From a virus: a stretch of 64,000 bases of DNA. The number at the start of each line of letters is the position of its first letter. The first letter of the stretch is position 1. Below, in pieces: positions 16,375 through 24,136 of this stretch. Location of the stretch: positions 38,727 through 102,726 of the IMG/VR virus record IMGVR_UViG_3300033233_000017. The stretch is one strand, 5' to 3'. The position numbers and the translations under genes were made by a program. The notes below the pieces were generated by a model, which was given only the letters and a program-made list of their open reading frames with translations, was not told the DNA's origin and made no database searches.

Positions 16375-18825
16375 TTACAGTACGGGCTGTGCCCTGCTTC
16401 CCGCTGCTGGTCGCTCCGGAGCCCGCTTCGCTCCGGGAGCCAGGAAGAGTTCAGGGTGCTGCTTGTACACCTCGTTCAGCGCTCCCGCCTTGCGCAACTG
16501 CTCGTAGTACCCTCCGAGGACTTCCTGCATGGTGAGTGGCACGTTCGGATGCGCGGCCTTGAACCGCTGTACCTGCTCGGGACGCCAATTGTTCATCTGC
16601 GCGCGCACGGTCAGCACATCGTCCTGCGCAAACAGCGCCACACGTTCATAGGCCAAGCCTTGCGATTGTCCCGGCTCAGGGAACAACCGCTGGACACGCA
16701 CCTCGTCCTGATTGGTGATGCGGTAGTTGTCGTTTCCGATGACCTTGGCGGGTGTGTTCAGTTTTCCTTTCAACCTCTCGAATGGGGCTTCCGCATCGGG
16801 GTTCACTGCGAGCGAAAGCGGCCCAAGGAACTTCTGCACCAGCCCGGACTTAGATGGGTTAAACCGATTCAGGAACTCCATCATGTCCGGGAGCAGGTAA
16901 CCATTCGCCTCCACCGCTGCGAGTTTGTCGCGCTGCGTCTTGGTGAGCCTACGGAGGTTCTGCGCACGCATGGCTGCGTCGATGGCGGCATAGTCGCCCT
17001 TCTCCGCACCCTCCACTTTGTCACCTTGAATCATCTGACCAGTGGCGTACTGATCGGTCAATTCTCCAATCCGCGCGTCGTCGTACTGGCGCGGAGCAGC
17101 TTTGGACATGCGCGCGCCGGCGGGAATGCCGGGAGGCGCAGCCATGGCTCCTGCCGTCCCTTGCGTCGGTACAGCGTACGGAGAAGGCGGAATCCCTCCA
17201 GGGGTCGCTAGTGCCACGTTCGCAGGAGCCCGCGATGCCCGCGCAGGCGGCTTGGGTGGATTCGGAACACCTGGGGCATTGGGAGATTCCGTCGTTACAG
17301 GCGCAGCCCCGGAGCGGCGCTGCGTCGGCGGGAATCCGAAGTACTGATACTGCTCTCCGCCAGGACCAGTGTAAGTCATGAGTTGCGCGCCAGGAAGCGA
17401 GTCGGAATAGAGGTAGTCGCCCTTCGTGTCCTTCAGATACTCAGGCGGTTGTCCGGGCACGATGCGCGCCAGAACCCGCTGTCCGCCTCCGGGAATCTGG
17501 ACGGACTGAACGGATGGACGCGCTGGAACCGCCAAACCCGCCTTAATTGCTCCGGGGATGAGCGTCTTCGTCTTTGCGTCATAGACGCCGACCGGCCTGC
17601 CCATAGCGTCAGCAATGGGAAGTCCCGAAAAAGTGGTTCCGTCTGGCGCTTGATAGTTATCCTGCTGCGCTCCAAACATGGCTTGGGAGAGGTAGATCTG
17701 CGCGGGAGTGACGCTTCCGGCAGGCGTCGGACCAGAACGCGATTCGCTGGCTTGTCGCACCCCGGTTTCCTGCGCTGGAGTTCCCGCTGTCGCGCCAGCT
17801 TGCGGAGCGGCTAGATTCGCGGGCATGGAACTCCACACCTGCCCTGCGGGAGACTGCGGACCTTGCGGAGTCTCCGTAGGCTGCGTGCCGGAGGCGGAAG
17901 ATAGTGATTGCCCCGGTTTGCGCATTACGCCAAGTTCCTGCATCGCCTGTTTCGCGTAGAACACCTTCATCCCTTCCATCGTGTTGATGTTGGGAATATA
18001 GGGTCCTAGCGCCATCTGGAGTTGCGGGGGAATCTCGCCCGTGGGGTGATGCTCAAAGATAGGCGACATCACCTCTGCGAACTCAGGATCAGAAAGGATC
18101 GAGGCTTGATCCACCAGCGGTCCGTATTTGGCGGCGATTTCGGGAATCCTCTTAACTGCCGCATTGATCCTCGCCTGATCCCTGAATGCGAACGATTTCT
18201 CGGGCTTGGAGATGTCGGCCAAGGCGTTCTTCATGACCCGATCCGCGTTTTGCTGCGGCGTTAATCGCTTCGTCGTGCCCGCAGTCGTCCCCATCGGGTT
18301 TTGCAGATCCGCGCCGATGCCCAACGATCCTGTCGAGGGCGCTCCTTCCTGCACTTCGGTTGGAGTACCGGAATTTGAGCGGCCACCGCCGAGCGCTGCA
18401 TCCACAATCGGTCCGGCCTTCTGCGTGATGAAGTTCCACACATGCGCGGCTGGTCCGGCATCGGGTCCGAGCGGTTTATAGGGTTTCCCCTTTTCGTCGT
18501 GTGTCAGAAATGCCAGTTGTGCAGCTTGCAGGTCGGCAGTATGCTGACGGATAAATTCCGGATCAAGGCCGGACTTTGCCAAAGTCTGCTGCATCCCCTG
18601 GAGCGCCTGCAATTGCTGATGCTTCTCCAATTCAGATTGCGCGAACTGGCGGGCACGCGCCTGGGAGAAGCCCTGCATGAAACTGGAGACAAGGTTGGCG
18701 ACCTGCCCGCCTTTGCCTTCCCACCCGGATGCCTGCTGCGGACGCGGGTTGTAGTATGGCTGCGTGAGGTACTGGCTGAACGGTCCGTAGTCGAGATTGT
18801 CGATCTCACCCTGCCCTTGCGGCAT
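16375..18825 (-). CDS. Internal virion protein, Pro/Gln-rich, 816 aa
   Basis: Residues 30-100 are Gln/Ala-rich and helical (SFMQGFSQARARQFAQSELE), followed by long Pro/Ala/Gly/Thr-rich segments and a more ordered C-terminal third (residues about 600-780, with NDNYRITNQDEVRVQRLFPE). There are no Cys clusters or catalytic motifs. It is the second of three consecutive probable internal virion proteins. Assignment rests on composition and position; a tail-associated structural role is the alternative. Confidence 0.6.
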   Translation of the reverse strand: MPQGQGEIDNLDYGPFSQYLTQPYYNPRPQQASGWEGKGGQVANLVSSFMQGFSQARARQFAQSELEKHQQLQALQGMQQTLAKSGLDPEFIRQHTADLQAAQLAFLTHDEKGKPYKPLGPDAGPAAHVWNFITQKAGPIVDAALGGGRSNSGTPTEVQEGAPSTGSLGIGADLQNPMGTTAGTTKRLTPQQNADRVMKNALADISKPEKSFAFRDQARINAAVKRIPEIAAKYGPLVDQASILSDPEFAEVMSPIFEHHPTGEIPPQLQMALGPYIPNINTMEGMKVFYAKQAMQELGVMRKPGQSLSSASGTQPTETPQGPQSPAGQVWSSMPANLAAPQAGATAGTPAQETGVRQASESRSGPTPAGSVTPAQIYLSQAMFGAQQDNYQAPDGTTFSGLPIADAMGRPVGVYDAKTKTLIPGAIKAGLAVPARPSVQSVQIPGGGQRVLARIVPGQPPEYLKDTKGDYLYSDSLPGAQLMTYTGPGGEQYQYFGFPPTQRRSGAAPVTTESPNAPGVPNPPKPPARASRAPANVALATPGGIPPSPYAVPTQGTAGAMAAPPGIPAGARMSKAAPRQYDDARIGELTDQYATGQMIQGDKVEGAEKGDYAAIDAAMRAQNLRRLTKTQRDKLAAVEANGYLLPDMMEFLNRFNPSKSGLVQKFLGPLSLAVNPDAEAPFERLKGKLNTPAKVIGNDNYRITNQDEVRVQRLFPEPGQSQGLAYERVALFAQDDVLTVRAQMNNWRPEQVQRFKAAHPNVPLTMQEVLGGYYEQLRKAGALNEVYKQHPELFLAPGAKRAPERPAAGSRAQPVL

Positions 18826-18834
18826 GTCCCCTCC

Positions 18835-19398
18835 TTATGGCTTTTTAAACGCTCCGCCACCCACTGCTGTCCCCGCGGCTCCGGCTAACTGCCCGAAGAA
18901 CCCCATCGTCGTGGCCTTGCCTTGGGCGTCTTGCTGCATGACGTTGCCGATCATGGACGCCGCGCCTTCGTTCCCGCGCAGTCCCGCGCCGGTCTGCTGC
19001 AACGCCACCTGTGCGTTCTCTTTGCCCAAGTTCGCCAGCCCGCCGAAAGCGTTCATCCACGTGTCATTTAGGTACTTCGAGACGGCATCGCCTTTGGCTG
19101 TCTGGGCGCTGGCAAGGGCGTAGTCCCGCCCCGCGCCTGCCGGAGTCTGTTCGAGGATGTTCTCTTTGGCCTGCTGATATTGCTTGGAGATGTTACTGAC
19201 AGCGGGCGCGGTGGCTTGTGCGGACAGATCCCGGCTCCCGCCGATGATCTTCTGGAACAGGTCGGCAATGGGTTGTTCGTACTTGGTCTGCTTGTCGAAG
19301 CCCTGTTGCGCAAGGGCAGCCATCTTGTCCGCGACATCGGACTGCTTGCGTGCGGTCTCGCGCTCAAACGACTTGTCTTCCTGTTTAGGTCCCGACAC
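18835..19398 (-). CDS. Internal virion protein, small, 187 aa
   Basis: A helical, Gln/Ala-rich protein with heptad-like spacing in the first half (RETARKQSDVADKMAALAQQ), ending in a Gly/Ala-rich, weakly hydrophobic tail (GFFGQLAGAAGTAVGGGAF). This is like the small membrane-active internal core protein of T7-type phages, but no direct motif match is claimed. It overlaps the upstream GNAT-like gene by 14 bases and is followed within 10 bases by the 816-residue protein. Confidence 0.6.
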   Translation of the reverse strand: MSGPKQEDKSFERETARKQSDVADKMAALAQQGFDKQTKYEQPIADLFQKIIGGSRDLSAQATAPAVSNISKQYQQAKENILEQTPAGAGRDYALASAQTAKGDAVSKYLNDTWMNAFGGLANLGKENAQVALQQTGAGLRGNEGAASMIGNVMQQDAQGKATTMGFFGQLAGAAGTAVGGGAFKKP

Positions 19399-19984
19399 TT
19401 ACCACCTCCGTCTCTACCCACTCGCTACGCCATGCGTCCCGCTCCGCCATCGAAATCGCCACACTGCACAGGTTGTTCTTCCACGTCGTAAAGTTGGGGA
19501 TCTGCGCTTCAATCTTCATGCCGATCAACTGCGCGTACCGGATCGCCAGCGCGTTCGGAAGCGGCGTCGTGCCGTAGCAGACGTTGACGTTCACCCGCTC
19601 AAATGCCCATTCGAGCATCATCTGACCGAAGCGCACTTTCGCCAAAGGAGAGTATCCATCGAAGAATGCAAAGCCCACTTCCGCCTTGCGGTGATCGCGC
19701 CCAATTTGAGTCACGGTGTTGATCCAGCCCATCCCGATAAACTCCGGGTCCCGGCCATCGGCGTATGTGCGCATACACGCGAGGAAGTTGTTCTTTGGAT
19801 TGTCGGTCCAGTCCAGCCACCAGCGCAGATCGGGGACACCTTCGTAGAAGAGGATAGGGAGCGTGCCGTCCTGTGCCCACCGCAGATAGGCTACGGCCAG
19901 CATGGAGGCGTCCCGGCAGGGCGTCACCAGCAGGTCGCCACAGCGATAGGCGAGTTCTTCTTTGACTAGGCGCAAGCGTTCCAC
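19385..19984 (-). CDS. GNAT-like internal virion protein, 199 aa
   Basis: The protein has the layout of phage virion proteins with an N-acetyltransferase-like fold: a core of alternating strands and helices with AEVGFAFFDGYSPLAKVRF and the helix ALAIRYAQLIGMKIEAQIPN, where GNAT proteins bind CoA. The canonical Q/RxxGxG/A loop is not intact, so it may be structural only. First gene of the ejection-protein group. The start at 19984 is followed upstream by a 200-base intergenic region shared with the divergent signal-peptide gene. Confidence 0.65.
   Translation of the reverse strand: MERLRLVKEELAYRCGDLLVTPCRDASMLAVAYLRWAQDGTLPILFYEGVPDLRWWLDWTDNPKNNFLACMRTYADGRDPEFIGMGWINTVTQIGRDHRKAEVGFAFFDGYSPLAKVRFGQMMLEWAFERVNVNVCYGTTPLPNALAIRYAQLIGMKIEAQIPNFTTWKNNLCSVAISMAERDAWRSEWVETEVVSVGT
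19763..19776. repeat. Dispersed palindrome copy (GTATGTGCGCATAC)
   Basis: Exact consensus copy inside the GNAT-like gene, read on the minus strand as MRTYA. Confidence 0.8.
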
Positions 19985-20048
19985 TACAATTCCAATTCTA
20001 TAGGCGAATCAACTGGTTAGCCAGAAAAAGTTAAAGCTGAAGATGTGT

Positions 20049-20054
20049 TGTCAA
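20049..20054 (-). promoter_or_regulatory. Possible -35 element in the 19985-20184 intergenic region
   Basis: TTGACA on the minus strand, upstream of the GNAT-like gene, but with only TAACTT at 15 bases as a -10 partner, so this is weak. The 200-base region also holds a half copy of the dispersed palindrome (CGCGCATACG at 20088-20097) and the candidate promoter of the divergent gene. Nothing else coding is seen. Confidence 0.25.
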
Positions 20055-20125
20055 GCCTAAGTTGTTGCAGGTAACGATATTTGTCATCGCGCATACGTTT
20101 TCAAGAATCCGACACTCAACTCTTT

Positions 20126-20153
20126 TTGTAATCGTTTCAGTTACTTGCATACT
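20126..20153 (+). promoter_or_regulatory. Candidate promoter of the signal-peptide gene
   Basis: TTGTAA at 20126-20131 and CATACT at 20148-20153, 16 bases apart, would give a leader of about 25 bases to ATG 20185. The region is markedly AT-richer than the flanking genes. A second reading with TTGCAT at 20145 is possible. Confidence 0.4.
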
Positions 20154-20184
20154 TGTATACGAATACCGTAGTACACTGGGAAGC

Positions 20185-20625
20185 ATGAAAGCCATCGTGT
20201 TGCTGTTGTTCGCTGTACTCTCTTCCGCCGCGACCATCGACCGAGAGATCGAATCCGCGCAGATTACGCCGATCAATCACAGAGCATGTTTACTATTCGT
20301 TAGCCTCGGGATCGAGAAAATCGAGAACTGCCGTCCCCACATCGCGGTGACTTGGACTTATACCGCGAAGCCGCTGAAACGCGGAGAACTCTTTCGCATT
20401 GAACTCACCTATGCGGATGCAACCGGAATGTGGCGCACCCTTACGCAATATCCCGAACGCGCGCAGAGTCGATTCCCTGTCCGCTTCACCCAACTATGCG
20501 CCTTCGATGTGGAGGAATTTTCAAGGCCCCGTGTCGTCATCACGCGCATGGTGATGACAGAGCAGGTCGAGGCCGCTACTGACGGAAGTGCTCCGATAGA
20601 ATCGGACACCGCTCCGGGGATGTGA
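20185..20625 (+). CDS. Secreted protein with signal peptide (candidate moron)
   Basis: ATG 20185 begins a typical Sec signal peptide (MKAIVLLLFAVLSSAATIDR), with cleavage likely after about residue 17. An ATG 123 bases upstream in frame would bury it and is rejected. The mature part (about 128 residues) has two to three cysteines and beta-strand-like stretches (HIAVTWTYTAKPLKRGELFR), no known domain. It is the only plus-strand gene between 4.8 and 57.9 kb, with its own AT-rich upstream region and a hairpin after it. That is the arrangement of an independently expressed accessory gene. It probably acts in the periplasm or outside the cell. Confidence 0.65.
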   Translation: MKAIVLLLFAVLSSAATIDREIESAQITPINHRACLLFVSLGIEKIENCRPHIAVTWTYTAKPLKRGELFRIELTYADATGMWRTLTQYPERAQSRFPVRFTQLCAFDVEEFSRPRVVITRMVMTEQVEAATDGSAPIESDTAPGM

Positions 20626-20631
20626 TCCCCG
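20615..20631. terminator. Hairpin between convergent genes
   Basis: CGGGGAT-GTG-ATCCCCG forms a 7-bp stem across the stop codon of the plus-strand secreted protein and ends next to the stop of the minus-strand 79-residue gene. It lacks a clear T-run, so termination is only likely, in either direction. Confidence 0.45.
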
Positions 20632-20871
20632 CTATTCGTGAGTATGCGCCGGCGCGACGGAGCGTAGCCCCATCCCAGGCATGGGGTCTTTCGGTTCTTC
20701 GGGAGGCTCCAGCCCGTACATATTCTCCTGCAACCGGAACCCTTCCATGCTGTGCTGCGTGGCGATCACCTGAAGCGCCACGTCAAGGGACCGCTTCGCC
20801 ATGAGTAAGTCCTGGTTCAGTCGCAGAACCATCTCTCGCTCTGCCACCGTAAAGGTGTAGCTTGTTTTCAT
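20632..20871 (-). CDS. Small helical protein, 79 aa
   Basis: The protein has a continuous amphipathic helix (AEREMVLRLNQDLLMAKRSL) and a proline-rich C-terminus. It lies directly downstream of the tail-fibre gene (23 bases after it) and faces the secreted protein gene tail to tail. Its last codons contain a degenerate copy of the dispersed palindrome (GTATGCGCC at 20642). Function unknown; a small tail-associated or regulatory protein is possible. Confidence 0.6.
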   Translation of the reverse strand: MKTSYTFTVAEREMVLRLNQDLLMAKRSLDVALQVIATQHSMEGFRLQENMYGLEPPEEPKDPMPGMGLRSVAPAHTHE

Positions 20872-20893
20872 CTTTACGCCTCTATTCTGAGTA

Positions 20894-23800
20894 TCAACCC
20901 CACCATGTTACCAGCGTACGGAAGCAGTTCGGAAGAGATTTAACCACGACGTAGAAGGCATTCCCGTCCCACTGCAATGCAAACTCCTGATCGTTGAGCG
21001 CCGCCCTTACCTGCGCATCCGTATAGGCGCTATTGAAGTACCGCAGTTTCGCCCACGTGAGATCCGTTCCTGCGTGCTGGTGCGACAGGGGCGCGTACCC
21101 GGAGTGGGTATGTGTCGCCGCCGCCTTGTTGCTAAGATCGGTGACTAGATTCGTGACCAGACTTTGAGGCATGGACACAGATCCCGATTCCGCAAAAATC
21201 GTTGTTCCTCTGATGCGAAGAGAGTATAAGTCCGCAAATCTCCCAAGCACCGAACTAGCCCGAATGTGGTGCGTAAGGACGTTGTAGTCGTCATACAGTT
21301 CCAACCTCGCCCATGCCCCTGCCCCACCACTCTTTAATTCAAAATACATTGCCCCTGATGCTAATCCGGTCGCATAGGAGGTTGACGCCAGCGAAAATCC
21401 GGAAGCATAATACCTGCTGTCATACCCATTACTGTCAACGGTTTGAGTTTGAGATAAGACCAGCCACCCACTGTCCAGTTGTCCTGTCTGTACGCTAGAT
21501 CCGACTGCACTGTATACTGACTTAAAACCAGTGGACGCGTCCACTGTGGTTGTGGTGTGGTACAACGTTGAGGAGAGAGCTATCTTGCACTGGCGCGTGG
21601 AGTTGTTGCCCATAATCACGTCGCCGTTGTTGTCGATGTAGAACGGCGCGTCGGCGGGACTGGTTCCGCCTGCCCAGAAGTTCGACGCCCATAGCCCCTC
21701 GTAGTTCCCGTTAACCCCGGCCCACATGACCATCTTCTCGGTGCCGTTGGGATAGTGCCCGTATACCGCAATCTGTCCGGGACGCGGCGTTCCGCCTGGG
21801 AAGTAGTATCCGACGCGCAAGGTCCCCGTCAACATCTTGTCGGCGGAGATCGAGTTCATCATGAACTTCCCGGTAGCGGGGTCGAGTTTGAATTCGTCTG
21901 TACTGAAACTGCCCAGGTCCGCCCGTCGCAGATCCAGCCCGCCGACCTGCGTGGTGGGCACGATGTCGTAGTGATCCGTGCCGCCCGCGAAAGCGTCCGT
22001 AACCTTGGTTTCGACACGCTTCTGGCTCATTGCATAGAGAGTCAACCGGTAAGTCCAGGTGCTCTTGCAGATCCAATCCATGGCGACCACCCAGGTCTTC
22101 CCTGCGCCATCCTGGTCCGTCCAGACGCGGTTCTCGCCCAATACTCCGGCGACCGGCTGCATCGTGATCCGGTCGAGCACCTGCACCCGGAGAGAGTTGT
22201 ACCACCAGTTCGGATCGGTGCTGGTGTTTACCCCGGTGACTTTCGCGGTCACGTACCAGATCCCGTCGTCGTTCTTGTAATAACTCAGCGCTCCCACTGT
22301 GATGCTGGAGCCAGTGCCCGAGCCCGCCGCGCTTCCAAGTTTCGTGACGGTGAGCGTGACCTTGTTCGAGTTGTCGGTCGCCACGTCGCTGGACAAGCCT
22401 TTGCCGTAGAGCGTCGAACGCGGAGCCAGCACGATTTCCCAGGACTCGTTTGCGGTCAGTGGGCGAGTCTTGTAAATGGTTGCGTTCTCGTTCTGTCCGA
22501 CCGCATTGAGGGCGAGGAACAGACCGCAATCGACGTATTCCCCGGTGCCCCGGCGCAACCAGACGTCCACGCCGTTGATGTCCGCCGCTGGCCTAGTCCA
22601 CGTGATCGAGATCCCTATGACCTGTTCGCCTGTGACGTCGTTGTGACTGGGAATCTGCGTAGGCGTCCCGACGATGGCAGGGAACAGGCGCTCCTGATAC
22701 TTAGTGACAGAGATTCCGCTGATGATCGAGCCCGTCGCCCCCTCATCCGGCTTGGTGGTGTACCCGTCCTTGCCGCGCGTCGTCAGCGCGATCTTCCAGG
22801 TCGAGTTCGCCATGGGACGGTCATCCCAGAAGGCATCACTGATAATCTGGTCGGCTGGCAGCGTAGCGGTGTAGGGATAGTAGAACTTGAACTGGTATCC
22901 GAACCCGTCGTTCTTGTCCAGGTATACGTCCACTCCGGCGAGGTTGGCGTCGTTCGGAGGCGTGTATTCAAAGGCCATCCCGACAAACTGCTTCGGGTTA
23001 ACCTTGACCTGCGGGTCGTAGGTGTAGTTGGGGTTCGACTGCCATCCCGTAGGCCACTGGCTACGCTCCGGCTCGGTGCCTGCGAGCAGGTGCGCGCCCG
23101 TCACCGCAGCCACGGGGACTGCCGTGCTTCCGGGGTCTTGCGGTAGCGTCACTTGCAACGGACAAAGCACGTCCGCAGCCGCCCGTTCCCCGCGATGGTT
23201 GACCGAGTAGTAGTAGAAATGTATGTGCGCAGACGCGGCCTTGGGAAGCTGGAACGTCCCCGTCTTCCACGCGCCGTTGCCGCTGGAGTCCGCCTTTACC
23301 GGGCAGTAGTAGACCTCGTAATCCTGCTCCACCCCGCCGTAGACGTACTTGCCGATGACGCGCATTTCCATGAAGTACGGGAAATTAGCGTCTGCTATGT
23401 TCACGTGGAAACTTCCACTGAGGGTATAGTCGGAGCCGGAAGTTTCGAGCGTGATATATGGTGAGGTTCCAGTCGGCACGGACACGGGCGGGATGCCCTC
23501 CGCGCCGGTCGCGGCCTGCTTGTGGACCGTGCATTCAAAGTAGGTGGTGGATCGGGCACTCTGCTGGCCGTTCGAATTCACCGAACGCAGATACAACCGC
23601 CACACCTCGTCCTCCGCCATGGGGCGCGCGTACCATTGCGTGACGAACTTGGCGTTCCCGCGCCCGACTTCGGATTCAGTACCGGCCTCCACCCCTTCGA
23701 CGATCTTGATCCCCATGACCGCCACGTACGCTCGGTCGGCCACGTAGATATCGTTCTCCGGGAAAACCCAGGAGCCCTGGAATTTATAGGAAGTGGCGTC

Positions 23801-24124
23801 CTCGATCACCATCATCCGGTCTGGATTCGTATCGGTCGCATCCAGCACTGGCTCAGGCGGAGGCGGGATTGACGGCGGCGTGACGGCGGTGGACGGCAAG
23901 GGCTGAACCGGTTGGTTCTGCCAGCGGCGCTTGGTCAGTGCGTTGCGCAGCGCGTCCGGACCGTAGAGCGCGGTGGCCTGTTCTTCGGTGAGATATCCCT
24001 GCCCTACCTGCGAGGACACCTTCTCCAATTCCTCATAGATGGTGTGAAGATGGCGGTTCAGCCAAAACGGTTCTGCCATGTCCGCCTTGGTGAGACCCTT
24101 GAACGCGCCCTCGTTGTCCGCCAC
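20894..24124 (-). CDS. Tail fibre/tip protein with fibronectin-like repeats, 1076 aa
   Basis: The N-terminal 100 residues probably attach to the tail. Residues about 100-640 contain repeated beta-sandwich modules with regular Tyr/Trp spacing (VGMAFEYTPPNDANLAGVDV, IGISITWTRPAADINGVDVW), read as FNIII-like repeats. The segment near 735-760 (FMMNSISADKMLTGTLRVG) resembles the region after the FNIII modules in tail-tip host-specificity proteins. The C-terminus has a short His/Thr fibre turn (AATHTHSGYAPLSHQHAG) and a terminal receptor-binding-like head. It lies next to the nozzle-like gene. It likely contacts the cell surface. One palindrome copy sits at 23221. Confidence 0.75.
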   Translation of the reverse strand: MADNEGAFKGLTKADMAEPFWLNRHLHTIYEELEKVSSQVGQGYLTEEQATALYGPDALRNALTKRRWQNQPVQPLPSTAVTPPSIPPPPEPVLDATDTNPDRMMVIEDATSYKFQGSWVFPENDIYVADRAYVAVMGIKIVEGVEAGTESEVGRGNAKFVTQWYARPMAEDEVWRLYLRSVNSNGQQSARSTTYFECTVHKQAATGAEGIPPVSVPTGTSPYITLETSGSDYTLSGSFHVNIADANFPYFMEMRVIGKYVYGGVEQDYEVYYCPVKADSSGNGAWKTGTFQLPKAASAHIHFYYYSVNHRGERAAADVLCPLQVTLPQDPGSTAVPVAAVTGAHLLAGTEPERSQWPTGWQSNPNYTYDPQVKVNPKQFVGMAFEYTPPNDANLAGVDVYLDKNDGFGYQFKFYYPYTATLPADQIISDAFWDDRPMANSTWKIALTTRGKDGYTTKPDEGATGSIISGISVTKYQERLFPAIVGTPTQIPSHNDVTGEQVIGISITWTRPAADINGVDVWLRRGTGEYVDCGLFLALNAVGQNENATIYKTRPLTANESWEIVLAPRSTLYGKGLSSDVATDNSNKVTLTVTKLGSAAGSGTGSSITVGALSYYKNDDGIWYVTAKVTGVNTSTDPNWWYNSLRVQVLDRITMQPVAGVLGENRVWTDQDGAGKTWVVAMDWICKSTWTYRLTLYAMSQKRVETKVTDAFAGGTDHYDIVPTTQVGGLDLRRADLGSFSTDEFKLDPATGKFMMNSISADKMLTGTLRVGYYFPGGTPRPGQIAVYGHYPNGTEKMVMWAGVNGNYEGLWASNFWAGGTSPADAPFYIDNNGDVIMGNNSTRQCKIALSSTLYHTTTTVDASTGFKSVYSAVGSSVQTGQLDSGWLVLSQTQTVDSNGYDSRYYASGFSLASTSYATGLASGAMYFELKSGGAGAWARLELYDDYNVLTHHIRASSVLGRFADLYSLRIRGTTIFAESGSVSMPQSLVTNLVTDLSNKAAATHTHSGYAPLSHQHAGTDLTWAKLRYFNSAYTDAQVRAALNDQEFALQWDGNAFYVVVKSLPNCFRTLVTWWG
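23221..23234. repeat. Dispersed palindrome copy, one mismatch
   Basis: GTATGTGCGCAGAC, the same right-arm change as the copy at 6675, inside the tail-fibre gene (read as SAHIH). Confidence 0.5.
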
Positions 24125-24136
24125 GGTCCGCTCTCC

